Source of the DNA: Sphingomonas tagetis
GTDB lineage: Bacteria > Pseudomonadota > Alphaproteobacteria > Sphingomonadales > Sphingomonadaceae
NCBI RefSeq assembly: GCF_024211275.1
Contig: NZ_JAMLDX010000003.1
Location: 1 to 64,000 of the forward strand
Length of the DNA: 64,000 bases
Direction: 5' to 3'
This document shows positions 34,325-42,582 of this stretch, piece after piece. The position numbers were made by a program, and so were the translations under genes. Every line of letters starts with the position of its first letter. Position 1 is the stretch's first letter. The notes below the pieces were generated by a model, which saw only the letters and a program-made list of their open reading frames with translations, did no database searches and had not been told where the DNA came from.

Positions 34325-34944
34325 TCGAGCTGTTCCTCGCCGCCTTCGCGACCTTGTTCGTGGTGATCGACCCGCCCGGCTGCGCGCCGATCTATGCCGG
34401 GCTGACCAAGGGTGCCAACGCGGTTCAGCAGCGCAGCATGGCGATCCGCGCGGTGATGATCGCCAGCGCGATCCTGCTGGTGTTCGCGCTGGTTGGGGAG
34501 GTGCTGCTCAAGACGCTCGGCATCAGCCTCAACGCCTTCCGCATCGCCGGCGGCATCATGCTGTTCTTGATCGCGCTCGAAATGGTGTTCGAAAAGCGTC
34601 AGGAGCGCCGTGAGGACCGCGCCGAAAAGGTCCGCCAGACCCCCGAGGTCGAGGACGTCTCGGTCTTCCCGATGGCGATGCCGATGATCGCCGGGCCGGG
34701 TTCGATCGCCACCACCATGCTGCTCGTCTCGCGCAGCGAGGGGCCGGGCGAGACCGCGGTCGTGTTCGGCGCGCTGATCCTGGTGCTGGTCCTCACGCTG
34801 ATCGCGCTGCTCGCCGCCGGGCCGCTGATGCGGCTGCTCGGCGCCAAGATCGAATCGGTGATCACCCGCCTGCTCGGCGTGCTGCTCGCGGCGCTGGCGA
34901 TCCAGTTCGTGATCGACGGGGTGAAGCGCAGCTTCGGGCTCTAA
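34321..34944 (+). CDS. MarC-family integral membrane protein
   Basis: This 207-residue inner-membrane protein of the MarC/NAAT family has six hydrophobic segments. The family pattern appears as TLFVVIDPPGCAPIYAGLT (about 11-29) and FPMAMPMIAGPGSIATTMLL (about 118-137). A charged loop (KRQERREDRAEKVRQ) separates two halves. MarC was once tied to multiple antibiotic resistance but that link was withdrawn. Archaeal relatives carry neutral amino acids; the function here is unknown. It is coupled to galE by an ATGA overlap. Its end overlaps by a few bases the end of the convergent GT-C-like gene. Confidence 0.9.
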   Translation: MIELFLAAFATLFVVIDPPGCAPIYAGLTKGANAVQQRSMAIRAVMIASAILLVFALVGEVLLKTLGISLNAFRIAGGIMLFLIALEMVFEKRQERREDRAEKVRQTPEVEDVSVFPMAMPMIAGPGSIATTMLLVSRSEGPGETAVVFGALILVLVLTLIALLAAGPLMRLLGAKIESVITRLLGVLLAALAIQFVIDGVKRSFGL

Positions 34945-36737
34945 CGTCCGTATTCGATACGCCACAGCCGGTAAGGTGCATTCTTCGGCAGCTTCACCGG
35001 CGTAAGCCAGTCCGGCACCTTACCCTTCGACAGCTGACCGTAGAATCCGTCGGGCGATCGCGCGCGGTACACCGTCGTCTCGGCCATGTTCGGGCACACC
35101 AGCAGATATTGCGCGCCATAGCGCCGCGCGATGCCGCGGAACGCCTCGGGCTTGCCGGTGAAGGCGTGGTGCACGTCGAGGATCGCGCGCTCGTTGCGGT
35201 GATACGGCCCGGCAATCCCCTTGTGATGCGTCATCACGATCAGTCGCGGTCCCAGGTCGACATGCGTGAACAGCGCCGAGGGCGGTAAAGTGCGGTCGAG
35301 CAGCGACATGCCCGACGCGCTCGCGCAGCGCGCATTGGCGCGATAGACCGCGGCGCGGTTGGACTGCGGCTTGTCGACCTTCACATATTTGACGACAAAG
35401 CCGGCGAACAGTCCCGACACCAGCAGGAATGCCGCCACCGCGCCCAGCACGCGCACCGCCATCGAGCTGCGTTCAAGGAACCACGGCACCACGATCCACA
35501 CCAGCGCGACCGATCCCGGCACGCTCAGCAATTGCGCCGCGCCGCCCGCGCGCACCTGCCATAGCAGCATCATCCCGGCGAAGGCGGTGAACAGCCCGAT
35601 CGCGACCCACCCAACGAACTCGCCGGCATTCTTCGCGCGCCACGCTGCCACGCCGGCGCCGATCACCCCGATCACCGGCAACACCGCCAGCGGGAAGCCC
35701 AGTCGGAAGCTGTGCATATAGATCGGCCGCGCCTCGCGGACATTGTTGAGCCACATCTCCGCCAGCTCGTCCGACACACCCTCGGGCCGCGACAGGCAGT
35801 GCGGGAACAGCGCCGCAAAGCCGCCCGCGATCGCCGCGCCCGCCACCGCCGCGCCCGCCAGCCGCATCCCGCGCGACGCCGGGTTGAGCCAGCTCAGCGC
35901 GAACAGCAGCACGCCTGCCGCCACCGTCACCGACAGCCACACCGGCGTCAGCGCATCGCATCGCATCGCATAATTGGCGTTCGACGCGAACAGCACGAAC
36001 CCCGCGGTGCTGCCCCCCGCAAGGCTCAGCGCATAGCCTTGCAGTCGCCGTACCTCGCTGCCGTCCCACACCCAGCGCAGCGTCACGATCGCCCCGGCCA
36101 TCGCGCAATAGGGCAGGAGCTCCAGCCCGATCGCCAGCGACGCCGCGCTCGACAGCCCGACGGTGATCCCGCCACGCGCGCGCCGCGGGTCGGTCAGCCC
36201 CGCCACCGTCACGCTCAGCATGGCCAGCTGCCAGCCATGATGATCGATGCGCAGCGGCATGAACATCAGCAGCGCCGCGCTGCAGCCGAGCAACACGATA
36301 ACCGCGATCGGCCATGAAGTCGGCGCGACCAGCCGCCGCACCGTCGCTCCCAGCGCCGCCATCGTCACGCTCAACGGCAGCAGCGGTGCGATTCCACACG
36401 CCAGCCGCTCGGCCAACGCCGTCCCGACGAACGGCTTGAAGATCAAGATCAGCGCAGCGATCGGCAGATCGACCAGCCGCGACCAGTGGATGTCGAGCCC
36501 GCCGGGCGGGCTGAGGCGATATTGCCGCAGGTCGTACCAGCCCTGTCCGGCGAGCAGTCCGCGCACCTGCATCAGTCGCATATTGTCGTCGGTATCGCCG
36601 AGCGCGAGGCTCTGGACCGATCCCCAGCGATCCCACAGATACCAGCCGGCGATCACGCCCCACGCCAGCAGCGTCCAGCGCAGCCAGTGGCGGTCGAGCT
36701 CGCGCTCCAGATCGAAACCGCCGATACGCTTGGCCAA
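34941..36737 (-). CDS. GT-C-like polytopic membrane protein, putative glycosyltransferase
   Basis: This 598-residue protein has about eleven or twelve transmembrane segments and a C-terminal soluble part (about 470-598). After the first helix, LGDTDDNMRLMQVRG (about 47-61) holds an Asp-rich motif placed as the catalytic acidic motif of GT-C enzymes such as STT3, PMT and ArnT. The periplasmic loops contain QYRLSPPGGLDIHWSRLVDL, also typical. GT-C enzymes use polyprenyl-phosphate sugars. A GtrA flippase gene diverges from it and a GtrB-like transferase gene is 3 kb away, which would supply such a donor. The exact family is not certain and the acceptor (protein, lipid or polysaccharide) is unknown. 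Confidence 0.65.
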   Translation of the reverse strand: MAKRIGGFDLERELDRHWLRWTLLAWGVIAGWYLWDRWGSVQSLALGDTDDNMRLMQVRGLLAGQGWYDLRQYRLSPPGGLDIHWSRLVDLPIAALILIFKPFVGTALAERLACGIAPLLPLSVTMAALGATVRRLVAPTSWPIAVIVLLGCSAALLMFMPLRIDHHGWQLAMLSVTVAGLTDPRRARGGITVGLSSAASLAIGLELLPYCAMAGAIVTLRWVWDGSEVRRLQGYALSLAGGSTAGFVLFASNANYAMRCDALTPVWLSVTVAAGVLLFALSWLNPASRGMRLAGAAVAGAAIAGGFAALFPHCLSRPEGVSDELAEMWLNNVREARPIYMHSFRLGFPLAVLPVIGVIGAGVAAWRAKNAGEFVGWVAIGLFTAFAGMMLLWQVRAGGAAQLLSVPGSVALVWIVVPWFLERSSMAVRVLGAVAAFLLVSGLFAGFVVKYVKVDKPQSNRAAVYRANARCASASGMSLLDRTLPPSALFTHVDLGPRLIVMTHHKGIAGPYHRNERAILDVHHAFTGKPEAFRGIARRYGAQYLLVCPNMAETTVYRARSPDGFYGQLSKGKVPDWLTPVKLPKNAPYRLWRIEYGR

Positions 36738-36797
36738 AACCGCTTCCCCTACAGACAGATGGGCATTAGGGCGGCGCGCGGCTTCAGGGCAACAGGC

Positions 36798-37223
36798 GTG
36801 ACGGCACTTATCCAGCGTTTCGGCGAATTACAGCGCAGCGGCGTGCTCGGTCAGCTCGTGCGCTTCGGTATCGCGGGCGTGATCTCGACGCTGATCTACG
36901 CGGCGGTCTACATGCCGCTTGCGACCTGGGTGTTTCCGAACCTCGCCGTTGCCGCGGTGCCGTTCGCCTTCGCCGTCGCGGTGACGTGCGGCTTCTTCCT
37001 GCACAGCGGCTGGAGCTTCAAGGGCCATGGCACGCGCGACAGCAGCGGGCGCCAGCATCTCAAATTCCTGATCGTGCAGGGCGTCGGCCTCGCGCTCAAC
37101 GCGGTCTTCACCTGGGTGCTCGCCGACCTGATGCACTATCCCGACTGGGTGCCGCTGATCCCGATCGTGACGATCACGCCGATCGCCACTTTCGCGCTCA
37201 ACCGGCAATGGGTATTCGGCTGA
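36798..37223 (+). CDS. GtrA-family membrane protein (polyprenyl-linked sugar flippase)
   Basis: This protein of about 141 residues with four transmembrane helices belongs to the GtrA/DPMS2 family, thought to move undecaprenyl-phosphate sugar across the inner membrane. Diagnostic parts are LVRFGIAGVISTLIY (about 20-34), FFLHSGWSFKG (about 69-79) and the end ITPIATFALNRQWVF. GTG 36798 gives the usual length; an ATG at 36759 would add 13 residues, and neither has a strong ribosome binding site. It diverges from the GT-C-like gene and its stop is directly followed by the methyltransferase ATG, so the two are co-transcribed. Confidence 0.87.
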   Translation: MTALIQRFGELQRSGVLGQLVRFGIAGVISTLIYAAVYMPLATWVFPNLAVAAVPFAFAVAVTCGFFLHSGWSFKGHGTRDSSGRQHLKFLIVQGVGLALNAVFTWVLADLMHYPDWVPLIPIVTITPIATFALNRQWVFG

Positions 37224-37955
37224 ATGGACCGCATCGTTTACGACCGCATGGCCGAGCATGATTCCACCCATTGGTGGTACGTCGCGCGCCGCGACATCCT
37301 CGCCGATTATATCGCCCGCTATGTTCAGCCGCCCCAGGACGCGCGCATCCTGGAGATCGGCTGCGGCACGGGACATAACCTACCGATGCTCGGCGCGTTC
37401 GGCGAAGTCGATGCGATCGAGATCGATCCTGCCGCCGGCGCCATCGCCAGCCATCGGCTCGGCAAGCCGGTCGGCAGCGCGCCCTTGCCCGAGCTCGCCG
37501 GCGTCGCCGAGGGCCAATATGACCTGATCGCCGTGCTCGACGTGATCGAGCATATCGATGACGATGTCGCCGCGCTGAAGGCGATGGCGAAGCGGCTCAA
37601 GCCCGGCGGCAAGATCCTGATCGCCGTCCCCGCGCATCAATGGATGTGGAGCGCGCACGACGTCGTGAACCACCACAAGCGCCGCTATTCCAAGGCGACG
37701 CTGACCGGCGCGCTGCGCAAGGCGGGGCTGAGCTGGTCGAAGCTGCGCTGGTTCAACTCGCTGCTATTCCCCGCCGCGGTCGCCGCGCGGCTCGCGGGCA
37801 AGCTCAGCGGCAAGGACGACAGCGACGATTCGCCGCCCGCCAAACCGCTCAACTGGGCGTTCGAGAAGATCTTCGGCCTTGAGCGCCATCTGCTCGGCCG
37901 CGTGCCGCTGCCGCCCGGCCTGTCGCTAATCGTGGTGGCTGAGCCGAAAACCTAA
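37224..37955 (+). CDS. Class I SAM-dependent methyltransferase
   Basis: This 243-residue Rossmann-fold methyltransferase has motif I in ILEIGCGTGHNL (about 43-54), motif II in DAIEIDP (about 63-69), and YDLIAVLDVIEHIDDD (about 97-112) as motif IV, with a LKPGGKILIAVPA post-motif (about 127). The C-terminal RRYSKATLTGALRKAGL is common in methyltransferases of lipid-linked or polysaccharide sugars. It starts at the base following the GtrA stop. This suggests it modifies a sugar or polyprenyl intermediate of the same pathway. The actual acceptor cannot be told. It converges with the DacB-type gene, overlapping by four bases. Confidence 0.88.
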   Translation: MDRIVYDRMAEHDSTHWWYVARRDILADYIARYVQPPQDARILEIGCGTGHNLPMLGAFGEVDAIEIDPAAGAIASHRLGKPVGSAPLPELAGVAEGQYDLIAVLDVIEHIDDDVAALKAMAKRLKPGGKILIAVPAHQWMWSAHDVVNHHKRRYSKATLTGALRKAGLSWSKLRWFNSLLFPAAVAARLAGKLSGKDDSDDSPPAKPLNWAFEKIFGLERHLLGRVPLPPGLSLIVVAEPKT

Positions 37956-39337
37956 TTGGCGTCCGCCACCGCCAGCAGCGCCGCGTCCATCTGCGCCGTC
38001 GCATTGCCGCTGCCCGGCACGTCATTGGCATAGGCGGCAAAGGTTAGCGGCCGCCCGCTCTTGCCCAGCAGATAGCCAGCCAGCGCATTGGTGCCGGTCA
38101 GCGATCCGGTCTTGGCGAAGATTCGCCCCTCCAGGCTTGTCCCCTTGAACCGCCGCGCCAGCGTGCCGTCGATGCCGCCCACCGGCAGCGTCTCGCGCCA
38201 CGCCGCGCCCCACGGCTGTGCGGCGATCCAGCGCAGCAGCATCACCATCCCGCGCGGCGCGACGCGGTTATAGGCCGACATGCCCGAGCCATCGGACAAA
38301 TCCCATGCGGTGCGCGGTACACCCGCCTTGGCGAACATCGCCTCGGCCTGCCGGATCCCGTCCGCCGCCGAGCCCGTGCCGGTGGCGCGCGACACACGCC
38401 GCAACAGCAGTTCGGCGTGCAAATTCTGGCTGACCTTGTTGATCGTGCGGATATCCTCGGCCAGCGGCGGTGGCGCGAGCCGCGCCAACTCACCCGGCGC
38501 GCGTGACGGCGGGTCGTAGCGCGAGCCGATCTTGCCCGTCACCTTGACCCGCCGCTCGCGCAGCAGCGCCGCGAACCGCCACGCGGCATAATGCGCCGGA
38601 TCGTCGATCCCCATCCGCACGATCTGCGGCGGCGCATCGGCGGCGATGGTGCCGGTGAGCCGCACGCGCCGCTCGAACGGCAGGCGGTCGATGGTGAGGT
38701 CGGTCTTGCCACCCGCGGCCGTCACCGCGCGATTGTCGATCTCGACATAGCCGAGATGCCGCAGCACCGGCGCCGCGCCCGGCTTGCCCGGCATCACTTC
38801 CAGTGCCAGCTCATTGTCGTCGAGGCTGAGCGCGGCGACCGCCGTGCCGGACCGGGTCGGAATGTTGTTCCAGCTCATCCCCAGCGGCCAGCGCTCGTCG
38901 GGGAACCAGCCTGCATCGCCGGTCACGTCGCGCACCTGCCGGGTCTGCGCCGCGATCGCGTCGGCGAGCTGCGCGAGGCAGTCGGTCACGCAACCCGGCG
39001 CGCTCGACAGCCGGGCGTCACCACGCCCGGTCAGCACCACGTCGCGGCCATCGAGCCGCACGCTCGCGCCGCCTGCGGCATCGGGTGCGTCGAGTTCGGC
39101 GAGCGTGGCGTAGGCCAGCGCGGTGGTCACGATCTTGGTATTGGACGCAGGGATGAAGCGCTGGTCTGCATTGACCGCGACGATCTCGCGCCCGCTGGCA
39201 TCGGCGACGACCAGCCCGAACCGCGTGCCCGCCGGCGCTTGCGCCAGCGTCGCCTCGACCTGGCGTTGCAGGTTCGTTTGCTGCGCCGAAAGCGGCGCGG
39301 CCAGCGTCAGCGCGAGAAGGGCGAGCGCGCGCTTCAG
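37952..39337 (-). CDS. dacB: D-Ala-D-Ala carboxypeptidase/endopeptidase (PBP4, S13 family), CTG start
   Basis: This S13 penicillin-binding protein trims peptidoglycan stem peptides in the periplasm. The first standard start codon in frame (GTG 39130) would remove the signal peptide and catalytic serine. Reading back to CTG 39337 adds LKRALALLALTLAAPLSA as a signal peptide and PASNTK, the SxxK motif, at about residues 64-69. Further motifs are SGMSAYN (SxN-type) near 315 and KTGSLTG (KTG) near 400. The CTG overlaps the stop of the upstream glycosyltransferase as CTGA, analogous to the ATGA overlaps nearby. The full protein would be 461 residues, the normal size. Other rare starts, or a sequence error, remain possible. 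Confidence 0.85.
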   Translation of the reverse strand: MKRALALLALTLAAPLSAQQTNLQRQVEATLAQAPAGTRFGLVVADASGREIVAVNADQRFIPASNTKIVTTALAYATLAELDAPDAAGGASVRLDGRDVVLTGRGDARLSSAPGCVTDCLAQLADAIAAQTRQVRDVTGDAGWFPDERWPLGMSWNNIPTRSGTAVAALSLDDNELALEVMPGKPGAAPVLRHLGYVEIDNRAVTAAGGKTDLTIDRLPFERRVRLTGTIAADAPPQIVRMGIDDPAHYAAWRFAALLRERRVKVTGKIGSRYDPPSRAPGELARLAPPPLAEDIRTINKVSQNLHAELLLRRVSRATGTGSAADGIRQAEAMFAKAGVPRTAWDLSDGSGMSAYNRVAPRGMVMLLRWIAAQPWGAAWRETLPVGGIDGTLARRFKGTSLEGRIFAKTGSLTGTNALAGYLLGKSGRPLTFAAYANDVPGSGNATAQMDAALLAVADAN

Positions 39338-40443
39338 AGCAGGGTCGGCGGTTCGGCCGTTTCGGCGTCGCTCGCGACGGGCTTGCGGCGCGGCGCCTTT
39401 GCCTTGATCGCGTCAGGTTCGGCGAGCTCGGCACGCGCGGGCGCATGCGGCGACACGGTGACCTCGCCCGAATCGGCATAGCGATAGCCGAGCGAGGCAT
39501 GGCCCTTCACCGGCCCCGCCACATCGGCGACCAGATAGAGCGGCCGCCGCTTGGACTCGACATAGAGCCGGCCGAGATATTCGCCGATCATCCCCAGCAC
39601 GAACATCTGCACCGCACCGAGGAACACGACCACCAGCATGGTCGAGGTCCAGCCCTGCACCGCGCTGCCCATCAACCAGCCGATGACGATGTAGAGGAAC
39701 AGCAGCACCGACAGCCCCGTCAGTGCTAGTCCCGCGTGACTGGCAAAGCGCAGCGGCGCGGTCGAGAAGCCGGTCACCGCGTCGAGCGCGAAGCGGATCA
39801 TCTTGGCGAGCGGATATTTGGTCTCGCCGGCATGGCGTTCGTGCCGGTCATAGACGAACGGCACCTGGCGGAAGCCGACCCAGGCGACCATGCCGCGGAT
39901 GAAGCGCGCCTGTTCTGGCAGCGACAGGAACGCGTCGAGCGCGCGCCGCGTCATCAGCCGGAAGTCGCCGGTGTCGAGCGGGATCGGCGTGTCGGTGATA
40001 CGATCGAGCATGCGGTAGAAGAAGGCGGCGGTGACCTTTTTGAAGAACGTCTCGCCCTCGCGCTTGCGCCGCACCGCATAGACCACATCGGCGCCCTGCT
40101 CGCGCAGCGTCGCGCGCATGTCGCTGAGCAGCTCGGGCGGGTCCTGAAGATCGGCGTCGATGATCAGGATTTCCTCGCCCGCGCACAGGTCGAGTCCGGC
40201 GGTCAGGGCGAGCTGATGGCCATGGTTGCGCGAGAGGTTGATCGCGACCAGCCGCGGATCGCTGGCCGACAGCCGCTGCATCACGGCCCAGCTGCCGTCG
40301 CGCGAGCCGTCATTGACCAGCACGATCTCATAGTCGTCGCCGACCGTGGCGCGCGCGGCGGCGGAAACCCGGCCGTGCAGCATTTCGAGGCAGGCTTCCT
40401 CGTTATAGCACGGGATGACGACCGACAGCTTTGGACGTTGCAT
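39334..40443 (-). CDS. GtrB/DPM-like family 2 glycosyltransferase
   Basis: This 369-residue protein transfers a sugar from a nucleotide donor to undecaprenyl phosphate on the cytoplasmic face. The GT2 fold is clear: SVVIPCYNEE (about 7-16), VLVNDGSRDGS (about 41), the DxD-type DADLQDP (about 94) and the DTGDFRLM acceptor motif (about 155). Two C-terminal transmembrane helices (about 225-300) match GtrB/PgtB-type enzymes, followed by an Ala-rich tail. ATG 40443 follows AAGGA. Its promoter holds a Fur-box-like sequence (40523-40537). With the GtrA and GT-C-like genes it makes a three-step lipid-linked glycosylation route. The sugar is unknown. dacB overlaps its stop. Confidence 0.9.
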   Translation of the reverse strand: MQRPKLSVVIPCYNEEACLEMLHGRVSAAARATVGDDYEIVLVNDGSRDGSWAVMQRLSASDPRLVAINLSRNHGHQLALTAGLDLCAGEEILIIDADLQDPPELLSDMRATLREQGADVVYAVRRKREGETFFKKVTAAFFYRMLDRITDTPIPLDTGDFRLMTRRALDAFLSLPEQARFIRGMVAWVGFRQVPFVYDRHERHAGETKYPLAKMIRFALDAVTGFSTAPLRFASHAGLALTGLSVLLFLYIVIGWLMGSAVQGWTSTMLVVVFLGAVQMFVLGMIGEYLGRLYVESKRRPLYLVADVAGPVKGHASLGYRYADSGEVTVSPHAPARAELAEPDAIKAKAPRRKPVASDAETAEPPTLL

Positions 40444-40510
40444 GGGCCGAATCCTTAGCGTGCCGCCGGGCAAAGGTCATGCGGCTTTTCACACGACGAG
40501 CCATGGCTGC

Positions 40511-40538
40511 AAAATACGCTATTGCAAATCATTCTCAA
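40511..40538 (-). promoter_or_regulatory. Glycosyltransferase-dacB promoter with Fur-box-like site
   Basis: On the minus strand TTGAGA (40538-40533) and TATTTT (40516-40511) are 16 bases apart and read toward the glycosyltransferase start at 40443. Between and over them TGCAAATCATTCTCA (40523-40537, plus strand) fits the 7-1-7 Fur pattern, with a perfect right half-site ATTCTCA and 5 of 7 in the left. The overlap predicts repression by Fur with iron. No assay or conservation data are available here. Confidence 0.5.
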
Positions 40539-40601
40539 TTCATCGATGAAGGTTTCGACGGTTCCCACGACCCTCCGGCACCCCATGTGCCGACGCCTAA
40601 G

Positions 40602-40640
40602 CCCGCCCCGGTCTCAGCCCCCGGGGCGGGCGATTTTATT
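40602..40640 (+). terminator. Plus-strand terminator without an obvious gene
   Basis: CCCGCCCCGG (40602-40611) pairs perfectly with CCGGGGCGGG (40621-40630) and is followed by CGATTTTATT. Orientation fits a plus-strand transcript, but no good plus-strand gene ends here. Confidence 0.55.
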
Positions 40641-40652
40641 GGATCTGTATTT

Positions 40653-40678
40653 AGCCCCTCCCCTGAAGGGGAGGGGCT
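40653..40678. repeat. Short intergenic hairpin repeat
   Basis: AGCCCCTCCCCT (40653-40664) and AGGGGAGGGGCT (40667-40678) are perfect complements around two bases. Palindromes of this CCCCTCCCCT type are common between sphingomonad genes. It follows the DUF885 stop by eight bases and may end that transcript, although no T-run follows on the minus strand. Confidence 0.6.
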
Positions 40679-40686
40679 TAATGTTC

Positions 40687-42504
40687 TCAAACGCCAGCCA
40701 CCTTCCGCGCGTCCTCTTCCACCAGCCGCTCCAAAATCGTCAGCGGCACCGCGCCACGCCGGATCACCTCGTGAAAGCGCTTGAGGTCGAACCTGGTCCC
40801 GGCAATCGCTTGCGCCTTTTTCCGCGCGCGCACCCAGCTGGTATGCCCGATCTTGTAGCTGCACGCCTGCCCCGGCTGGGTGCAATAGCGCTCGACCTCG
40901 CGCTGCGAGCGCGGGCGGGCGAAGCCGACCGTCTCGACCATGTAATCGGTCGCCTGTTCGCGGCTCCAGCGCTTGGCGTGAATGCCGGTGTCGATCACCA
41001 GCCGCGCCGCGCGGAACAGGAAGGACTGGAGGTAGCCCGCGCGTTCGAGATCGCTGGCATAGGCCCCCAGTTCGTCGGCGACCTGCTCGGCATAGAGCGC
41101 CCAGCCTTCGCTATACGCGCCGAAGAAGCTGAACTTGCGGATCATCGGGCCTTCCGCCGCCTGCGCCGCGCTGATCTGAAGGTGATGGCCGGGCAGCCCC
41201 TCATGATAGGTCAACGAGGGCAGGGTGTATTTCGGCCAGTCGCCGACGCTCTTGAGGTTGATCCAGTAGATCGCCGGGCGCGAGCCATCGAGCGCGGCGC
41301 GGTGATAATAGCCGTTCGACGCGCCGTCCTGAATCTCGACCGGCACGGCGCGGATTTCGAGCGGCGCCTTGGTCGGATCGGTGAACATGCGCGGCAGCAG
41401 CGCCGCCACCTTGGCATTGTCGGCGTTGAGCGACTTGATCAGCTCGGTCCGCCCCGCGGCGGTGTCGGGCCAGAGCTGGTCGGGCCGCTGGTTGAGCGCG
41501 GTCAGCCGCGCGCCGACCGACCCTTGCGTCAGCCCCTGCGCCTTGAGGATGGTATCGAGCTGCGCGCTGATCGCGGCGACTTCCTCTAGTCCGATCTTGT
41601 GCACTTCATCCGGCGTGAAGTTGGTGGTGGTCGCCTGCGCCAGCGCGGCGGCGTAGATCGCATCGCCCTGCGGCACGTCCCACACGCCCGCGGTCTTGCG
41701 CGCGTTTGCCCGCTGCGCCTTGATCAGTGCGATCTGCCGGTCGAGCGCAGGGTAGAGCGACGTCTCGATGATCTTCGCCGCGCGCGAGCCCCAGTCGCCG
41801 GCGATGCCCTTGGCCGCGGTGCGCTGTGCCAGCGACTTGGCCATGCTGTTGTCGATTGCCGCGGGTGCACGGAGCTTGGCCATTTGCTCGAGTGTCAGGT
41901 CGAGCGAGAAGCCGGGCGCGAGCACGCCGCGCTTGCCGAGCTCGGCCTGTTCGCGCGTGTTGTGGTCGAGCGCCTGTCCGACCTGAGCCAGCCGCGACAA
42001 CAGCGCCTCGGTATCGTCCCTGGTCGCGATCGTGTGCGTCGTGTTGAGGAAATCGGGCATCGCGAAATAGACGCCGCCCTGCTGGAAGATCGCGAACGGC
42101 CGCATCACCGAATCGAGCTTGAACCGGTCGCGCGGCAACAATTGCGCCTTGGTCGAATAGATCACGACCTCGCGGTCGAGCTTCGAGCCTTCGGACAGCG
42201 TCGCCGGATCGACCGCTTCGATCCGCGCCAACCCCGCCTTGGTCTCGGCATGCGCCGCGGCTTCGGCGGCGGGCGACCGGTCGTCGAGCTTGCCCTTGGC
42301 CGCCGCGTTCGCTCCCTTGTCGAAGCCGATTTGCGTGGCGCTCTCGGGCGAGCGTGCGATCGCTTTCATCAGCACGTCGTTGAAGATCGCGTTGAGCCCG
42401 GCATCGCCCGGCCCGGCGGCGGGCTTGGCCTGAAGCGCGAGGGCAGGCGTGCCCGCCAGCGCGGCAGTCGCGGCGCCCGAGGCGAGAAAAATGCGGCGGT
42501 CCAT
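40687..42504 (-). CDS. DUF885 family exported peptidase-like protein
   Basis: This 605-residue protein belongs to the DUF885 family of predicted zinc-dependent peptidases. The zinc-site motif YHEGLPGHHLQ near residue 425 is the family hallmark, with an Ala-Glu-Gly-Trp-Ala-Leu-Tyr stretch near 460 supplying further ligands. The N-terminus MDRRIFLASGAATAALAG has a twin-arginine followed by a hydrophobic segment, so Tat export to the periplasm is likely. ATG 42504 has AAAGGA upstream. The substrate is not established for the family. It stands as a single gene, with a hairpin after its stop. Confidence 0.9.
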   Translation of the reverse strand: MDRRIFLASGAATAALAGTPALALQAKPAAGPGDAGLNAIFNDVLMKAIARSPESATQIGFDKGANAAAKGKLDDRSPAAEAAAHAETKAGLARIEAVDPATLSEGSKLDREVVIYSTKAQLLPRDRFKLDSVMRPFAIFQQGGVYFAMPDFLNTTHTIATRDDTEALLSRLAQVGQALDHNTREQAELGKRGVLAPGFSLDLTLEQMAKLRAPAAIDNSMAKSLAQRTAAKGIAGDWGSRAAKIIETSLYPALDRQIALIKAQRANARKTAGVWDVPQGDAIYAAALAQATTTNFTPDEVHKIGLEEVAAISAQLDTILKAQGLTQGSVGARLTALNQRPDQLWPDTAAGRTELIKSLNADNAKVAALLPRMFTDPTKAPLEIRAVPVEIQDGASNGYYHRAALDGSRPAIYWINLKSVGDWPKYTLPSLTYHEGLPGHHLQISAAQAAEGPMIRKFSFFGAYSEGWALYAEQVADELGAYASDLERAGYLQSFLFRAARLVIDTGIHAKRWSREQATDYMVETVGFARPRSQREVERYCTQPGQACSYKIGHTSWVRARKKAQAIAGTRFDLKRFHEVIRRGAVPLTILERLVEEDARKVAGV

Positions 42505-42582
42505 GCAGCGTCCTTTCAAGGTGTGCTGTCAGACTAGCGCACCCGCCGCGTCGCGCAAGAAAGTTTCAGATGATATCGAGCG

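Noticed and set aside
40522..41589. Long plus-strand reading frame antisense to the DUF885 gene
   Set aside because: It is a high-GC shadow frame without a family. The minus strand encodes a clear DUF885 protein with a Tat signal and zinc motif.
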